This document shows positions 1-12,352 of a stretch of DNA of 64,000 bases, one piece after another. The notes under the pieces were generated by a model, which was not told where the DNA came from, made no database searches, and saw nothing but the letters and a program-made list of their open reading frames with translations. This DNA comes from Kingdonia uniflora (Eukaryota > Streptophyta > Magnoliopsida > Ranunculales > Circaeasteraceae). Position numbers and translations under genes: made by a program. The DNA lies in contig JACGCM010002624.1 of NCBI GenBank assembly GCA_014058105.1, forward strand, positions 124,001-188,000, given 5' to 3'. How positions within the stretch are numbered: the stretch's first letter is position 1; each line of letters begins with the position of its first letter.

Positions 1-1123
1 TCCCAAGAATAAATGAGTAACTTTGAGAGCTATTTTGGGGGGATTTTTTATGGTAATTAGTGACGTAACTTGGATTGGGATATCTTGGGAGTGCATTGGG
101 TGAGCTTAGTCTCTAGGTTATGCAAAATAACAGAGTTTTTTTTATATATAAATACACTTTTGCACTTATAAAAAACTTTATTCTTAGAAAAATTCAGGGG
201 GGACAGAATCCCCCCACCTTGTGCACGAGCCTTAGAGGATCTAAGTCAGGAATTGATTAGCAGAATACCTCTAGTTACAAAAAAAATAAAAAATAAGAGG
301 AATTATTTTGTCTTTAGTTTTGAACTGTTGATTTAACAATTTTGATGATTGCAAAACCATAAGAAGAAAGTGATTAGTCGGTTGATTATGGGAATCAAGG
401 AGTTCTTGCGTTTGATAGTGCTGGTTGGTGTAGGGGTCTGGGACCGTGCCTCAAGAGTCAATAAGCCGAGGTCTTGGGACCGACTCCTGACAATGGGATT
501 CACTCGCCGGGAATTACCTGTCATGTGTCTGGTAGCGCTTTGGGGACCATGCCTCAAGAAGTAGAGGTTTTGGTTTGAAGGTCATTAAGGATCACACATT
601 CCCATAAGTATAGCAATGAATTAGGATGACCTTGATGGTAATGCAGTAAGGCACAGATGTGATTTATTGCCGGTCTGACACCAAACAATAATGTTTCCTG
701 CAGAGAAGATAACCAGCCATACCCATCGGAAGAAAACCTTGACCTACGACTGGACTGAAGGCAAGAAAAAACTATATACCATCAATACATATCTATTCTT
801 ACTGGGAAATCATCAAAACTTAGGCTATTGTATGTCAATAGATAAGACAAAACCACCACTTGATTCATAAGGAGAAAATTGAGTACAAATTGTTTAAGTT
901 ATACGTGCGCTTGATAACTTCTAGGCGTACATAGATATGGTGAGCAACAAAAAAGAAAAGATAAATAGAACTGGTTGAACCAAATCTACGAGGACCTTGC
1001 AAGCCCTAATACATCTGATATGTCTAAATTAGACACTCGGATATATGGCATTCTTAATAACATCGTTCCGCCACAATTCAAAGCATTTCCGGAAATATAG
1101 CTTTGTTTAGCGTGCCCAAAATT
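1..1123. other. Intergenic DNA downstream of the E2 gene
   Basis: No supportable gene is visible. The short open frames at 333-564 lie over a stretch that resembles a SINE-type repeat. The phrase 'gaccatgcctcaagaa' followed by 'tagaggt' at about 545-570 recurs at about 44275-44300 inside a better SINE-like copy, and a looser version lies at about 440-475. The rest is AT-rich and without structure that I can see. Confidence 0.5.
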
Positions 1124-4100
1124 TCAAAGCATCTCCTGTGATTTTCTCACACAGCGGCTCACTTTTTTCTTGAATTCATCCCTCTTGTCTCTCCAGTCTT
1201 TCTGTAAATGGACAAAAAACAAAAGGATATAAGGGAATTCTTCAAATGAAGATATAAACTATATCAAATTATACTTCGAGCAATAATTTTCTTATATGTT
1301 GGAATCACTTAATTCACATAAACTGTTAAGCAAACGTTTCAAAATATCGCAACATATCATGAACATTTGTTATATTTCAGAATGATACATTAGTCCAGTA
1401 CCAACGTATGACATACAAGTTGTGCTACATATCTAAGTCAAAGCATGGCTTTACCATCTAGGGGTTTAGTTATGGTATTTTCCCTTCTTTAATGTGCCAG
1501 GTCTTAAATAATTTTTTGGAGCCAACCCGCACTTGTATATGATTCTTCCACGAGTATTGTTAATTCCAAGTACTCTAATGTTTCCAATACCAAAAGGGGT
1601 ATTGAGGAACCAGAAATGAAGGGAGTTCTATGATCACATTGCTGCTGATGAGTCATATGAAGATGAAGATAGTGATGATAATGAAGAGCTCACAAAGAAG
1701 GATAGAAAAACAAAGCAGAAGAATCTTTCATGGGCAATTGCAAGCTTAATGCTGAAGCAATGTTCAGCTCTCACTGCAGAAAAGGAGTTCAATGCACATA
1801 TTTCTCCTATAAGTATTAATGCAAGTCACTATCATGGATAAAGAACAGATGAAACTAATACGTAATGGTCAAGGATTTATAATAAGGAAGACATACTTGA
1901 AAGATAATTCTATGGTGGTGAGTAGATCCCCTCTTACAGCTCTTATTAGTAGATTGGTTTAAGCCTTTAAGGCTTCTTGTAGCAGAGGTATAGTTGTATT
2001 TTGTCCTCAAATGTCTTTTTAGTTAACATAGGGAAACTGCTCCCTTTCACCCAAATCACCCTTGACACTAATCCAATCTAACCCAAACTACAGTATGGTT
2101 TGCATTATGATGCTGACAGGCCATCAATGAAAGAATCTCTGCTGGGTAGATTTGTGGACGGGACCGACATGTTCCATGATGAAGGATTCAAACTCATTTC
2201 AAGTACTGAATAGAGATACTGGATAGTTAAACACACAGTTGGAAGAAAAGGTTGCCTACTTGGGAATGCAATAACATGTGTATAAGTTAGACAAGATCTT
2301 CTTGGATATGTCATGAACCTTCTTGATCTTGCTATTCTTATCGAGGCCAAGTAAAAAACCTAGTTACCTCAGTACATTCTTGGGGCAGATCTAGTTCATT
2401 GTGTTACAGTTGATTCGGTTGTGGTTTTTGACGTTTGAGGTTCCCATTGCCAACTCGTTCCTTTTCTTTCTCCGAGTATTCATGTATATGAGAGTAGTTA
2501 GCTTCTCGTTCCTTTTCTTTCTCCGAGTATTCATGTATTATGAGAGTAGTTAGCTTAACTTTTTGACCGAGATTGTTATCGGAAAAATACTTATATTGTT
2601 TAACTTATTTGGATTAGAGGTGAACATCAACCTAAATACGAGTAGATAATACTTATTTATATATAGAAGTTAAAAAAAAGTAGAACAAGTACCTACTTTA
2701 AAGGACGTCGTGGTGAAAAATACTCCCAAGTCCCAACGAGTGTAGAAAGTGTCACGAAATATGCTTATGATATAAATACTAGCACTATATGAATACAATA
2801 TTTTGATGTATGGATATAAATCAACAAATAATATACATATATATAGCTTGTGTAAAGAAAACAATTGGAATTTTAATGATAGCCCATAACTAAAGAAAAG
2901 AAAGTACTATAAATTGGTATACAGTGTTATCATCTACATGTACTTACCGCAGCCTCAACATTTGCAGGAGATTCATCGTTCGGACTTGAAAGCATGGATA
3001 TGACACTTAAAACAATGCTTTCAACCTGCACATTTAGTAAAAGCTATCATAAGGTCCAACAAGTAGCACTGGTATAAATATTAATACAACAGGATACAAA
3101 ACCAAATTAGCATTGGAGAAATTGAATTTAATGGAGGACTAAATTCCTTTACTTCTAATGTGCGCAAGAGAGCAAATAGCATTCTGAAAATGCAATGAAG
3201 TCTACCATCTTATTACAGGAACACATTAAGTCTTAGATAGTTTAAATTAAACCTGTACATATAAATAAAATGTACCTACTTAATAATTATATATGGAGTC
3301 AAGAAAAGTTACGGCCTATGTCAAAAGCCTTACGGGTTATATAATGACTTATAGAAATAATCGCAGGCCAACAGAAGACCATCTTACTATATCTTGCTAT
3401 AAAGGATTAAGCCAGCTCTGAGCAAAATAAACTGATGTCCAAGTGACGAAGGCGTAAACAGATGTCTGTGTCTAATGACAAATTCTTGTTTAGCCCTTCT
3501 TTTCACAGTTTTATCAAAGACTGGGGTCTTAATCCAATCATTAAACAGCCTAGATCTATCAAATGGGTGAAATGGAAACAAGATTTTGACCAAGCTATCG
3601 TACTCAATGTGGACGGTTGTATAACTCTTGATAGAAGATCTTTTGGTGGAATATTCAGATTACCCAATGGTCTGCCTATCCTAGCTTTCAACAGCAAATT
3701 TACAGAAGGAGACATTGGAGTCATTGAATGTGTGAAGGTCTGGGATTTCCTAGCCTTTGTTCCATTACTGATTCTACATATGGTGCAAAAGTACTTAAGA
3801 AAGAGTGTAGCCCTCCATGGACATGCTTTGCTGATTTAAGAGATGCTTCTAGAATCATGGATAATATAGAAGACTCTCATATAATGGCCAAAGTGAGAGA
3901 ACGTAATAAAGTTGCTGAGTACATTGCATCATCTATGGACAACATGGAAGACTATGTTTTCTTTCCTTGTGCATTCCCTCAGCCTCTAATTAACTTGTGT
4001 AAAGCTGATACTAACTGTAAATTGTATCCTAGATTGTAACTTTTGATTTTTTGAATACAATTCTGGTGGGGGTCTGCCTTAACCCCAGCTTCCCCCTCAA

Positions 4101-6920
4101 AAAAAAAAAAAGAAGAAAGAAAGAAAGAAAAAGTCATGACATATTACGACCAACAAGGCTCATTTACCTCCAAAAGGCCAAACTCTCATGTTCATGGTGA
4201 ACAATTATTTCTTGGAGGGAAGTTTTAATTTACTTCTACTAGGCAAATAGCTGAATGCAGTGTTTAAATATGTGTTCGACGTAACATATTCTCAACTAGA
4301 AGGCCCCCTATTACAGATTTTACTCCTTTAGACGACTTCTAACCATAATAATCAGGTTGTTGGTGTCCTAGTAGGCTTTCAATTAGTAATAAGGATCTCC
4401 TTCGAATAGACCTACAACTCTCTCATTGTAATCAAGTTATTCTGAGAGAACTCTAGAGAAACAACGCACCGTGTGAACTGGTGTCCATCGCTCACTTGCA
4501 AGCTCATACCCATTTGGATCATCCCCAGGAGCATGAAGAATAGATATGCAAACCCGCCCATCGGGGTAAACTGTTTAGGAATGAAAGAAATCAGTTCATA
4601 GCAATACACATACAGAAAGAACTAGAACTTCAAATAATAGATAAACAACAAACCATTAGGATGCCACATCTCTGAAGTAAACCTCACTGTTGGAGGGCTA
4701 CACGGGTAATTAGACGGAAAGCTCATGATGGCGTTGAAGAATCCCCCGTCACTGCAATTAAATTATACAAAACATGTAAGGAACCATAATTTCAATCAAA
4801 ATGCTTAAGTTTCTTACAAAATAAAGATATTTCAGTAATCAGAAAATTAAAAAAGCTATAGAAGAAACGCCTTTTGAACAAGGGTGAGAAGACGGAGATA
4901 AACAACATATAAAGAGGGTAGGGGTTCAACCCAATCATAACAACACAAAAATTAGAGAAACAGTAGAACAAGGAACCAAAAATCTGGAGGCTAAGATGAA
5001 TGCGACGGCATAAATTGCTAAAGTTAAATATCTATATGATTATATCAAGATATTACTCTTATGGCGAGGGGATCCTCACGGCTAAACCTTAATTAATGAT
5101 AAACAAAATTATATGTTTTATATCTGTTTCATCATCTCATTCTTTACACAGGCATATCCATTTCCTCAGCAAATACAACATGATTAAAAGCAATCCCGAA
5201 CCAGCAATCCCGTACCAGCAATCACAACAAATCTTTGGGACAAGTGGACAACTAGTCTTTTTAGTTAAAATTTAAAACTAACATCTGGAAAATCTAAACT
5301 GATTTCATAAGAGTTATTTACTAGTTGAGATACTTAAACGGGTTTTTTCATCCAAGGTGGAACCTAGTAAGAACACCATCGGTACTGGCAGCATCTACGG
5401 TATTTATATAGAAAATTGAGGGTGAAAAATGTGATAAAGAGGGGCTGTCCTGTTTTAAAGGTTTCTCATCCAAGTCTTGTTTAGCTACATCAATCTCTCT
5501 ATGCTCCGGTGATGCAAGTGAGGAAGCGACTGTAAACTTTGAACTCTCTTATTACATTAAATTTGATTTTTTCCCCGGGAATTTGAGACTGGTGTTGAAC
5601 AAAGAGACGAGGTCACACATGAAGCTAAATGGTTAACAACACCGACACTAATGTGCACCGAGATTAAGCATTAGTGACTAAAAGAGTTTGAATAACTCTG
5701 AAGATTTCTCAGAAACTGAGTTTTCTTTTCTTATTATTATCTCACATACACTTACAGCTATATATAGAAATATTATAAGATTTGAAGCTGATATGGTGGA
5801 GAAGAATCCTTAACCTCCTTCACTAGAGAAGAATGAATCTTCTAGGAGAGATGTTTGGAGACTAAATCTTCTTCAGCAAGATCATGACTTGGTATTATCT
5901 TTAATAGTGACACCTATGTCAAGTAGACCCAAGACTCCCACAATCTCCCTAAACTCATCACTTATAAGAAATGAAGTTGATAGTTTACAAGTATAGCCAA
6001 GAATGCTAGCAAGGATCAACTCTAATAGTGAAGAAGGATCGCACCAATATTATATTTCACTTCTTTCCATTTAAGCCTGGAAATTTCTCAACTTATAATG
6101 GAATAGGAGATTGCGAATGCTTTATTGTTGTGCTTTGTTGTGAATTCCAGAATTCACACTTTGAACACAAACAAAATATAAATTAGAACTTACTAGATAT
6201 ACTACCATAATCATTAGAAAATCAAAAACATTAAGAGATAGTTCGTCAAGGATGTGTTGTGCTGCATATGCATCAAACTTAGATAACATATCACAACACG
6301 AGCTCATTCGATAGACCACCAAACATATGAGCTCCTAAAAGGCTCAGAGCATTCGACGATCAGCATATATTACTAAAGATCCTCAAAACCCCCAAATATA
6401 CTGGTCATCAATACTTCTAAAACCTAAATAAAAAAATGCACCTCAATTCCTATCTCCAAAACAATCAGTAAACACCTATTACACACTCCAAATCCTCCAA
6501 ATTTGAACTCCAATCCAATCAAACCAAATATAACCCAATACCCACAATCATAAACCCTAAAACATACACAAACATGTAAACCTTCAAACTAAAAAAAAAC
6601 CCAAAATAAAACTCACTATAGTGTATCTGGGGGTCCAATTATAGTAACGCTCCATTCAAATATGTTTGAATCATCAACCAAACCTGCCGAGAACCCATCA
6701 ACTGGATGCCTTGTAAGATCTGTCTCACAATCACAAAACAACAAAACAACAAAACCCATCAATTACAACCCAAAAACATCACAAATCAACCCCAGTTTTC
6801 TCTCTGAGACAATTAATCAAACACATCAAGCAAACAAAAGGGTGCAATCTAATCTGATCTAGCGAACGAACCTTTGAGCTGTTTGTGTAGGAGAAGACTC
6901 GCTTGAGTAGATGTCGCCAT
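1124..6920 (-). CDS. UBC7: Ubiquitin-conjugating enzyme E2, UBC7/13/14 (UBE2G-like) type
   Basis: Spliced model: exons 6872-6920, 6617-6719, 4654-4751, 4470-4570, 2948-3025 and 1124-1201. Phases agree at every junction and the total is 507 nt, or 168 residues, as expected for this family. The protein starts [16 protein letters not shown] and ends KSQEML. The UBC fold is recognisable: the HPN motif lies in exon 3, and the active-site cysteine in [19 protein letters not shown] is followed by the acidic loop insertion typical of UBC7/UBE2G enzymes. In the known family these E2s pass ubiquitin to substrates with RING E3s, often in ER-associated degradation. A minus-strand TATAAATA at 6979-6986 and a GA/CT repeat precede the start. 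Introns 4 and 5 are long and hold a LINE scrap and coding-like debris. Which of the UBC7/13/14 paralogues this is cannot be settled here. Confidence 0.93.
1612..2353 (+). pseudogene. Decayed coding-like remnant in the E2 intron, family not recognised
   Basis: Two stretches read like former protein sequence but carry stops and frame breaks. The first (about 1627-1850) reads [20 protein letters not shown], then a lysine-rich run, and ends in a stop. The second (about 2095-2353) reads [20 protein letters not shown] and, after a stop, [20 protein letters not shown]. Both read on the plus strand, opposite to the host gene, inside its last intron. I do not recognise the source protein. It may be a broken retrocopy or a captured gene piece. 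Confidence 0.35.
2454..2556. repeat. Two-copy tandem repeat, 51-52 bp unit
   Basis: Units 2454-2504 and 2505-2556 are nearly identical; the second has one extra base. The repeat lies in the last intron of the E2 gene and looks like a simple recent duplication. Confidence 0.85.
3410..4131 (+). mobile_element. 5'-truncated LINE fragment with RNase H-like remnant
   Basis: The frame 3462-3839 contains [20 protein letters not shown], which matches the start of the RNase H-like domain carried by plant non-LTR retrotransposons. The domain continues in another frame (3728-4039; for example [12 protein letters not shown]), so there is a frameshift. The fragment ends in a 3' segment with a 'tggtgggggtctgcctta' stretch, then an A-rich tail of about 30 bases grading into AAAG repeats. 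That is the usual layout of a truncated LINE insertion. It lies in intron 4 of the E2 gene, in the opposite orientation. Confidence 0.75.
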
Positions 6921-6993
6921 TAGAGAGAGATGTGAGAAGAGACGATTGTAGTGGTTTTTTAAAGCCAACACTCTTATTTATTTATATCTCTCC

Positions 6994-7017
6994 GAGAGAG
7001 AGAGAGAGAGAGAGAGA
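6994..7017. repeat. AG microsatellite upstream of the E2 gene
   Basis: About 12 AG units lie next to the predicted TATA box of the minus-strand E2 gene. A second AG-rich tract lies at about 7864-7912. Confidence 0.8.
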
Positions 7018-7089
7018 ATTGTTTCGGGAAAGAAGGCTTTTTTTTAAAGATAGAGTTTTAGACTTTTAGTTTTGTTGAGATTTTGTAAA

Positions 7090-7380
7090 CCTTTACCTTA
7101 GGACGGGTGATTGTGGAAACGGATGCCAAGGCGCTGCATCTAAAGCAATTTTGCATGATGCTTTAGCTTTGTTTAAACATTTATAGATTATTTGTATTAA
7201 TTATGCGCCTCGGAGCGCTAACTCTGTAGTATAGAGTATTGCTGGTAGGCCTATGGGCGATAACGTATGTTTTTCTTTGTTCGGTTCTCCGCCCGACAGG
7301 AGCCGCTCAGGAGTGAAGGGAGCACTTTTGTAACTCTTTCCGTTAGTTAAATTATGGTTTACCAATAATAAAAAATCTAG
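7090..7380 (+). mobile_element. Strongly decayed RNase H-like LINE scrap
   Basis: The reading VIVETDA at about 7108-7128 and APRSANSVV at about 7205-7232 resemble two conserved parts of the plant LINE RNase H domain. Frames are broken between them. Nothing else is seen in 7380-8267 apart from purine-rich simple sequence. Confidence 0.4.
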
Positions 7381-8267
7381 AAAATCTCAAATAAAAACAA
7401 AAAGGTGAAGTTTTTATTCTTTCCTTCTCTCGGAAAATAAATATCTCACAAAAAATGAAAAAAATCCCTCTCTTTCTCTTAAAACTTATTAGGTTGTTGT
7501 AAATATGATTTTGCTCAAGGGAGCCCCTCAAGAAGTAATTACTGTCAAGTATGAGTTGAAGAAGTATGAAGTACTTGCACTAATAAACTTGAAATTTTAT
7601 ATTTAGAATTGGAGTATTTGATTTAGGTTTTAAAAATATATTTAGAAGGAGATCATGCGGCAGAGTTGGGCATGAACTAATTTATTTAAGTTACATAAAC
7701 AGATTCTTCAAATTTAGAAGTAAAAAAAGTTAATTAATTACTTTGGAATATTTCACGGTTGAAAGAAAGTAAAATGCGAAGAAGGAGAATGGTGTCTCTC
7801 TACTATGGTTTCTGAAATCTAAAACTTCTTAATCCATGTTTTATTATAATCTTTGTTCAAGTTCTTTGTTGTTTTGGGGAAGAAGAGAGAAGAGAGAAGA
7901 GAGAGAGAGAGAGGCCTTAAAGGGAAAGACAGTTTCCTAATTAAGGAGGATAACAATTTCTAAGTTGATGGGCCCACATCCTTGCCTCACCAAATTTGAA
8001 GCATGATTTTTAATCTCCTTGCCATTCCACAAATATATCCTTGCTTATAAAGCTCCCCTACGACTTTCTCTGATTTTAGTACTTTTTCACTTTTAATACT
8101 TTTTTCCCCAAAATTGCCCCTGTTTTTTAGGTGTGTAAAGGACTAAAGGGTTAGGGAGAAAGTGCTTCTTGGGGGGTATATGTGTCTTTATAGTTACCGA
8201 TTAAGTTTTAGAGAGTTTGGGAATTGGTTTTTATTTACGGTGGTATTTTTTTTTACGGAGTTGCATC

Positions 8268-8687
8268 TGTTGGGGGTTTTCAGAGTGTTTACCCATATGT
8301 AATTTATATATATTATGATTCAAGCGTTTTACCTGTGGGATAGAAGAAGAGGAAGAAAAGATTGAAGATTTTATGTAGTATTTTTTGATTCTATACTTAA
8401 TTGATTAAAACAACAGAGTCTATTTATAGAACTGTTGTAGTACTGATTACACAGTATATTGTAGTTACAAGGATTATTAGAACTGAAGGTTCCATTTCAA
8501 AACCAATTGGCAATGAGAAGAGTAGCCTTCAGGATCTTATATTTTGAGGTGCAAGGCTGTGTGTCCGATGTCTGATGTGGGACTATATATCTCAACAAGG
8601 ATAAAATGAATTAGTTCTAAGAATCAAGGAGGACTTGGTCCTAGTGACCAAGTCATTTTTATATAGGTTACTGATGTAATCTTATCA
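8268..8687 (-). repeat. LTR-like sequence flanking a copia remnant
   Basis: On the minus strand the segment starts with TG at 8687, directly after a purine-rich GAAAGAGGG, and ends with CA at 8268. It holds a TATAAATAGACTC promoter-like stretch at about 8410-8425. It follows the RNase H remnant in the right order for a 3' LTR. An internal phrase starting TGTTGAGATATATAGTC (8597 downwards) recurs at about 14.79-14.85 kb and twice upstream of actin. The exact left border is an estimate, and no second LTR was found. Confidence 0.6.
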
Positions 8688-8699
8688 CCCTCTTTCAAG

Positions 8700-9330
8700 C
8701 TGAATGAACATCAACTTTGATATGCCGTGTCCGACCATGAAAGACAGGATTTGCCGTGAGCTATGTTGCTCCAATATTATCACAATAGGAAGTTAGACAG
8801 CCGGAGGTTGAGATAACAATATTGCATAGGAAAGTACTTAACCATTCTACTTCTCCGCTTGTAGACGATAAGGCACGGTATTCAGCTTCTGTGCTAGACT
8901 TTGAGACTATGGACTGTTTCTTTGCTGAGTGACCTAGAAAGATAGCGGAGCCACTAATAGATCATCTATCATTAGGACATTCGCCCTAATCTGCATCAAA
9001 GTGTGCATAAAGATTGAGGTCTGAAGAAAGGGTGATGTGAAGTCCATAATCCAGTGTTCCATTAACATATCTTAGTATGCGTCATGCGGCTTCAAGGTGA
9101 GTTATAATGGGGGGCATGAAGATATTGATAAACCTGGTTAATCGAGTAAGCAAGGTCATGTCTCATCATTGTCAAGTATTGTAATGATCCCACCATTGAA
9201 AGATATTGGATTTTATCTTTGAATGGTTCACAGCCAATTTTTGACATCTAAGAACTTTTGATAGCAGGTGTTGAAACTGGATTGTAACCTTCCATACTGA
9301 ATTTGGAAAGAATCTCTAGAAAATACTTTT
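8700..9330 (-). mobile_element. Ty1/copia retrotransposon remnant, reverse transcriptase end to RNase H
   Basis: On the minus strand, from about 9320 to 8700, the reading gives KYFLEILSKFSMEGYNPVST, then YLSMVGSLQYLTMMRHDLAY, then SAKKQSIVSKSSTEAEYRAL, then ANPVFHGRTRHIKVDVH. These are landmarks of the C-terminal part of a plant copia polyprotein in the proper order. Several stops and frame changes show it is dead. Gag, integrase and most of the polymerase are absent. Confidence 0.85.
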
Positions 9331-10420
9331 GATAGCAGGTGTTTTCACAGTGTTAAAGCTGGTTTAGAGTAATTCATTGTAATTAACTTCATTTAAAGCA
9401 ATTGAAGCTCTTATTTTTCCTAATCAATTGGTGTTCTTCGTATTTTTCAACTAACTAAAGCTTCTCTATCGTATTGTGGATAAAATGATCATATGATGAC
9501 AATGTTGGGTAGATATGCTTGTGGGAAGGTCGTCAGGAGCAGGAATGATACGAGAAGTATTAAATAGTGGTTTTGGACGTGATCATCTTTGGTAGACCAC
9601 GAGAGGCCGGGGGGGGGGGGGCTCAATATGTGGATTGAGTTGGGGATGTAACGACGTTCTTAGGGACTAATGTGGAGGTTATAAGGTTTGTGTTAGCTTC
9701 GACCATGGGTAATATGGTTGTGGGTTGGTTGGTAGGTGGTGGGACAAAATGTAAAGGGTATGGCATTAAGGGAAGGATCATTACAAAAAAAATTGATTAT
9801 TAGGAACCAGATATTAGAGACAGAGTAAAATCTGTCTCTAATAATATCACATTTGGGAAGGTTTTGATTATGTCTCTTATTATTTTTGTTTATGAGACGG
9901 AAAGAATCACCTCGTCCTTAATAGTATAAGTACGTTTAGGGACTCTTGGACATAACCATCCTTAATTGTATAAGTTCAGGGATTATGGGATATGGTCGTC
10001 CCTAATAGGTTAAGTTTAGGAACTGCTGTGCAAAACACTGCGAAAACTAAAAGTCTCAACTCAACTCAACTCAAACTCTCTTCACGTAGTTCATCTCCGC
10101 ATCAACTCAACTCAATATCCTCTTCCCCACAATCCTTCTTCCTCAACTCTTTGTGACTGTTCAAACTTCTCAAAATCCCAATACACATTCTGAAGCCCTA
10201 AAACTGAAACCCAATGGGTTTGTTGATTTGTTGATCTCTATTGCTGCTCTTGGGTTTGCTGATTTTGTTGATTTTTTTTTCTTTTTTTTTATAATAGAAA
10301 AAATTCCCACTTAAAAAAAAATAACCTACTTCAAATCTAAAAAAATAAAATTAAACTAATCAAAAAGACGAACGTCTCAACGTACAAAAATAAAGTATGC
10401 TCTTAAACATTGCAAGGAGC
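9331..10420. other. Repeat-like intergenic DNA with a small perfect hairpin
   Basis: No gene is seen. A run of 12 G lies near 9610. ATTAGAGACAGA (9813-9824) is perfectly inverted at 9831-9842, with a 6-base loop. From about 9890 to 10020, phrases like 'gggac' with 'taagtttagg' recur and recall the subterminal repeats of CACTA elements, but I cannot fix ends. Confidence 0.4.
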
Positions 10421-10450
10421 TTAATTCCTGAAGCCCCTGTTATTCCTTTT
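10421..10450 (-). pseudogene. Extra copy of the eL18 C-terminal codons
   Basis: Read on the minus strand this gives KRNNRGFRN and a stop, matching the end of ribosomal protein eL18 (usually RRNSRGF plus one or two residues). It lies about 90 bp downstream of the main pseudogene, so the 3' end was copied twice. Confidence 0.55.
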
Positions 10451-10537
10451 CACAAGACTAATGAAATATGGTCTCATACAGTTGTTGAGTCTCCACACAA
10501 GTTATAAAGCGGACTCATAAGCATGACAAAAAGAAGT

Positions 10538-10910
10538 TTAATCTCTGAAGCCCCTGCTGTTACGTCTACCCTCGCCTTTTCCAATTTACGGCCTGTCGGA
10601 CGCACATACGGCTTTGTATGGCTGTGTGGAACACCAGGAGCTTCTCCAAAGGGCTTCATTGCTTCTCGGGCATTCTTTGGGCCCCTAAGGAGAACTGTGT
10701 TTTTGTCCAAGCGGTGCCCTTAGTGCAAGCTTAAAACTTCAAACATTCCTCCCTCCCCCCCGTCTTCTTAATCCTAGCTTTTGCAGTCTCGGTAAACCTC
10801 AAAACAACAACTTTCATCGCACGAGAAACCAATACAACTTAACGAGGTGCTTAAGATAGATATCATCAGAACGAGGGGCAGTTCTATTGGTCTTCTTTTG
10901 CTACTCTCGG
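10538..10910 (-). pseudogene. RPL18: 60S ribosomal protein eL18 (RPL18) pseudogene
   Basis: Three blocks of eL18 appear in order on the minus strand. About 10906-10815 reads KKTNRTAPRSDDIYLKHLVK followed by LYWFLVR and a stop. About 10800-10750 reads VVLRFTETAKARIKK. About 10735-10540 reads [20 protein letters not shown], then [20 protein letters not shown]. The middle of the protein is missing, there are stops and shifts, and one base is lost just before the terminal RRNSRGF stretch. Known eL18 proteins of plants are about 187 residues, so only about half is represented. No function is expected. Confidence 0.88.
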
Positions 10911-11574
10911 GTTTGCTTATTTGTTGATCTCTATTGCTGATCTCTATTGTTGCTCCTGTACGTTTTTTAATTTCAAACTCCAATTTTTTTTCTTTTGTGA
11001 TTGATCAATTATCTAGAACATCAATGCTCAGTATTCAATTAGTAGTAACAACAATTTTTCTAATGTAATTGAACAATTCCTTTGTCATGATAGATGATTC
11101 ATAAAACCGATTACATATGTTGGAGGACTTTTGTGACTCTTGAAAACAAAGTTTTAGAACTTCGACTTAAAATTATTCAAGGAAGTATTGTGATTGGCCT
11201 CGTATATTTTGACTATTCGTTATAAATGAACAAGAGGACTACCTTTACCACATAAATTATTGGATATAGTTCATCTGAAGAGGTTGAGTCTTCACCCAAG
11301 GGAGTAAGTCAAGCAAGCCCCTAGCAAAACGTAATCTTTGTTGTGGAAAAAGAAAATTAAACACCTAAACCTCCCGAAAGAAAATGAATAAAACTATCAC
11401 AAATATCCCGTCATCGTGTACGATCACAAACATATTGTATCACAAAACATTACTTTTGCTTTGTATCCCGAGGCAACACAACGAACCGTTGGCCCCCAAT
11501 TTTTGGTATCTTGAGATAAGTTTCGAAAGTAAGATGAGATTATGCCGTTAATCTCCAAATTTCAAAAAAGAAAT

Positions 11575-12130
11575 GTTAGGGTTTGCAGTTTGGGCTAAAT
11601 CTCATGGCCCGGCCCGGAAAAAATCTAGCCCAAATCGGCCGGACATGCTCTTCGGGTCAGTCCGAATCGGCCCAACTAATTGCATGGGCGAGCTGTGGGC
11701 CACCTTCTTTAGGCAACGGCCTGGACCAAGCCCAGCCCGAAAGTGACACGTACAAAGCCCAACCAACCCGACCCGAACTAGCCCAAGTGTTTTAAATAGC
11801 CGTTTGTATATGGTGAAATGGGGTTTAGAATGCCCGAACCCTCTATTTCGAGGTTCTATTTAAATACATATAATGAATATTTAGTTTTTGTCATATAAGA
11901 TATATAATATGTTTTATTTAAACATGAATTTCATTAGTACATTGGCCTGAAACATCTATTTTAAATCCCGACATGTTAAACCCGGTCTAGAATGGTCCGC
12001 TGAAATCCGGCTTGTACCAGCCTGATTTTACCATGGGTGGGCCATGGGCTGAAGTAGGTTGATGCCGGCCCGGTCCAAATAATGTATATGGCCCAGCCCA
12101 GCCTAGCCCGTGCCGACCGCCCTAACTGTT
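11575..12130. repeat. GGCCC-rich repeat with loosely inverted ends
   Basis: Unlike its AT-rich surroundings, this stretch is crowded with GGCCCGGCCC, GGCCCAGCCCAGCC and related words. Its left end starts 'ttagggttt' and its right end, read inverted, starts 'ttagggcggtcgg'. Both run into GGGCT/GGCCC motifs. That layout resembles a non-autonomous DNA transposon, but the family is not certain. The open frame 11583-11795 is an accident of this composition. Confidence 0.5.
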
Positions 12131-12352
12131 ATTACCAACACAAATCTCAATACTAATCTGATGGTCCTTAGTAAAGAGAATAAAACTTTAGACCATCTCA
12201 CATGGTGTAAAATAACTTTAGACCGTCCATACAGAATAAAACTTTTCTTCCGAATTTAAAAAAGATAGCACGTACAAAATATTCCAAATCTCAACCTTTA
12301 AAACACAATCACATAGACTAACACGAATCTCGATAACTGTTTCCGCAAAACA

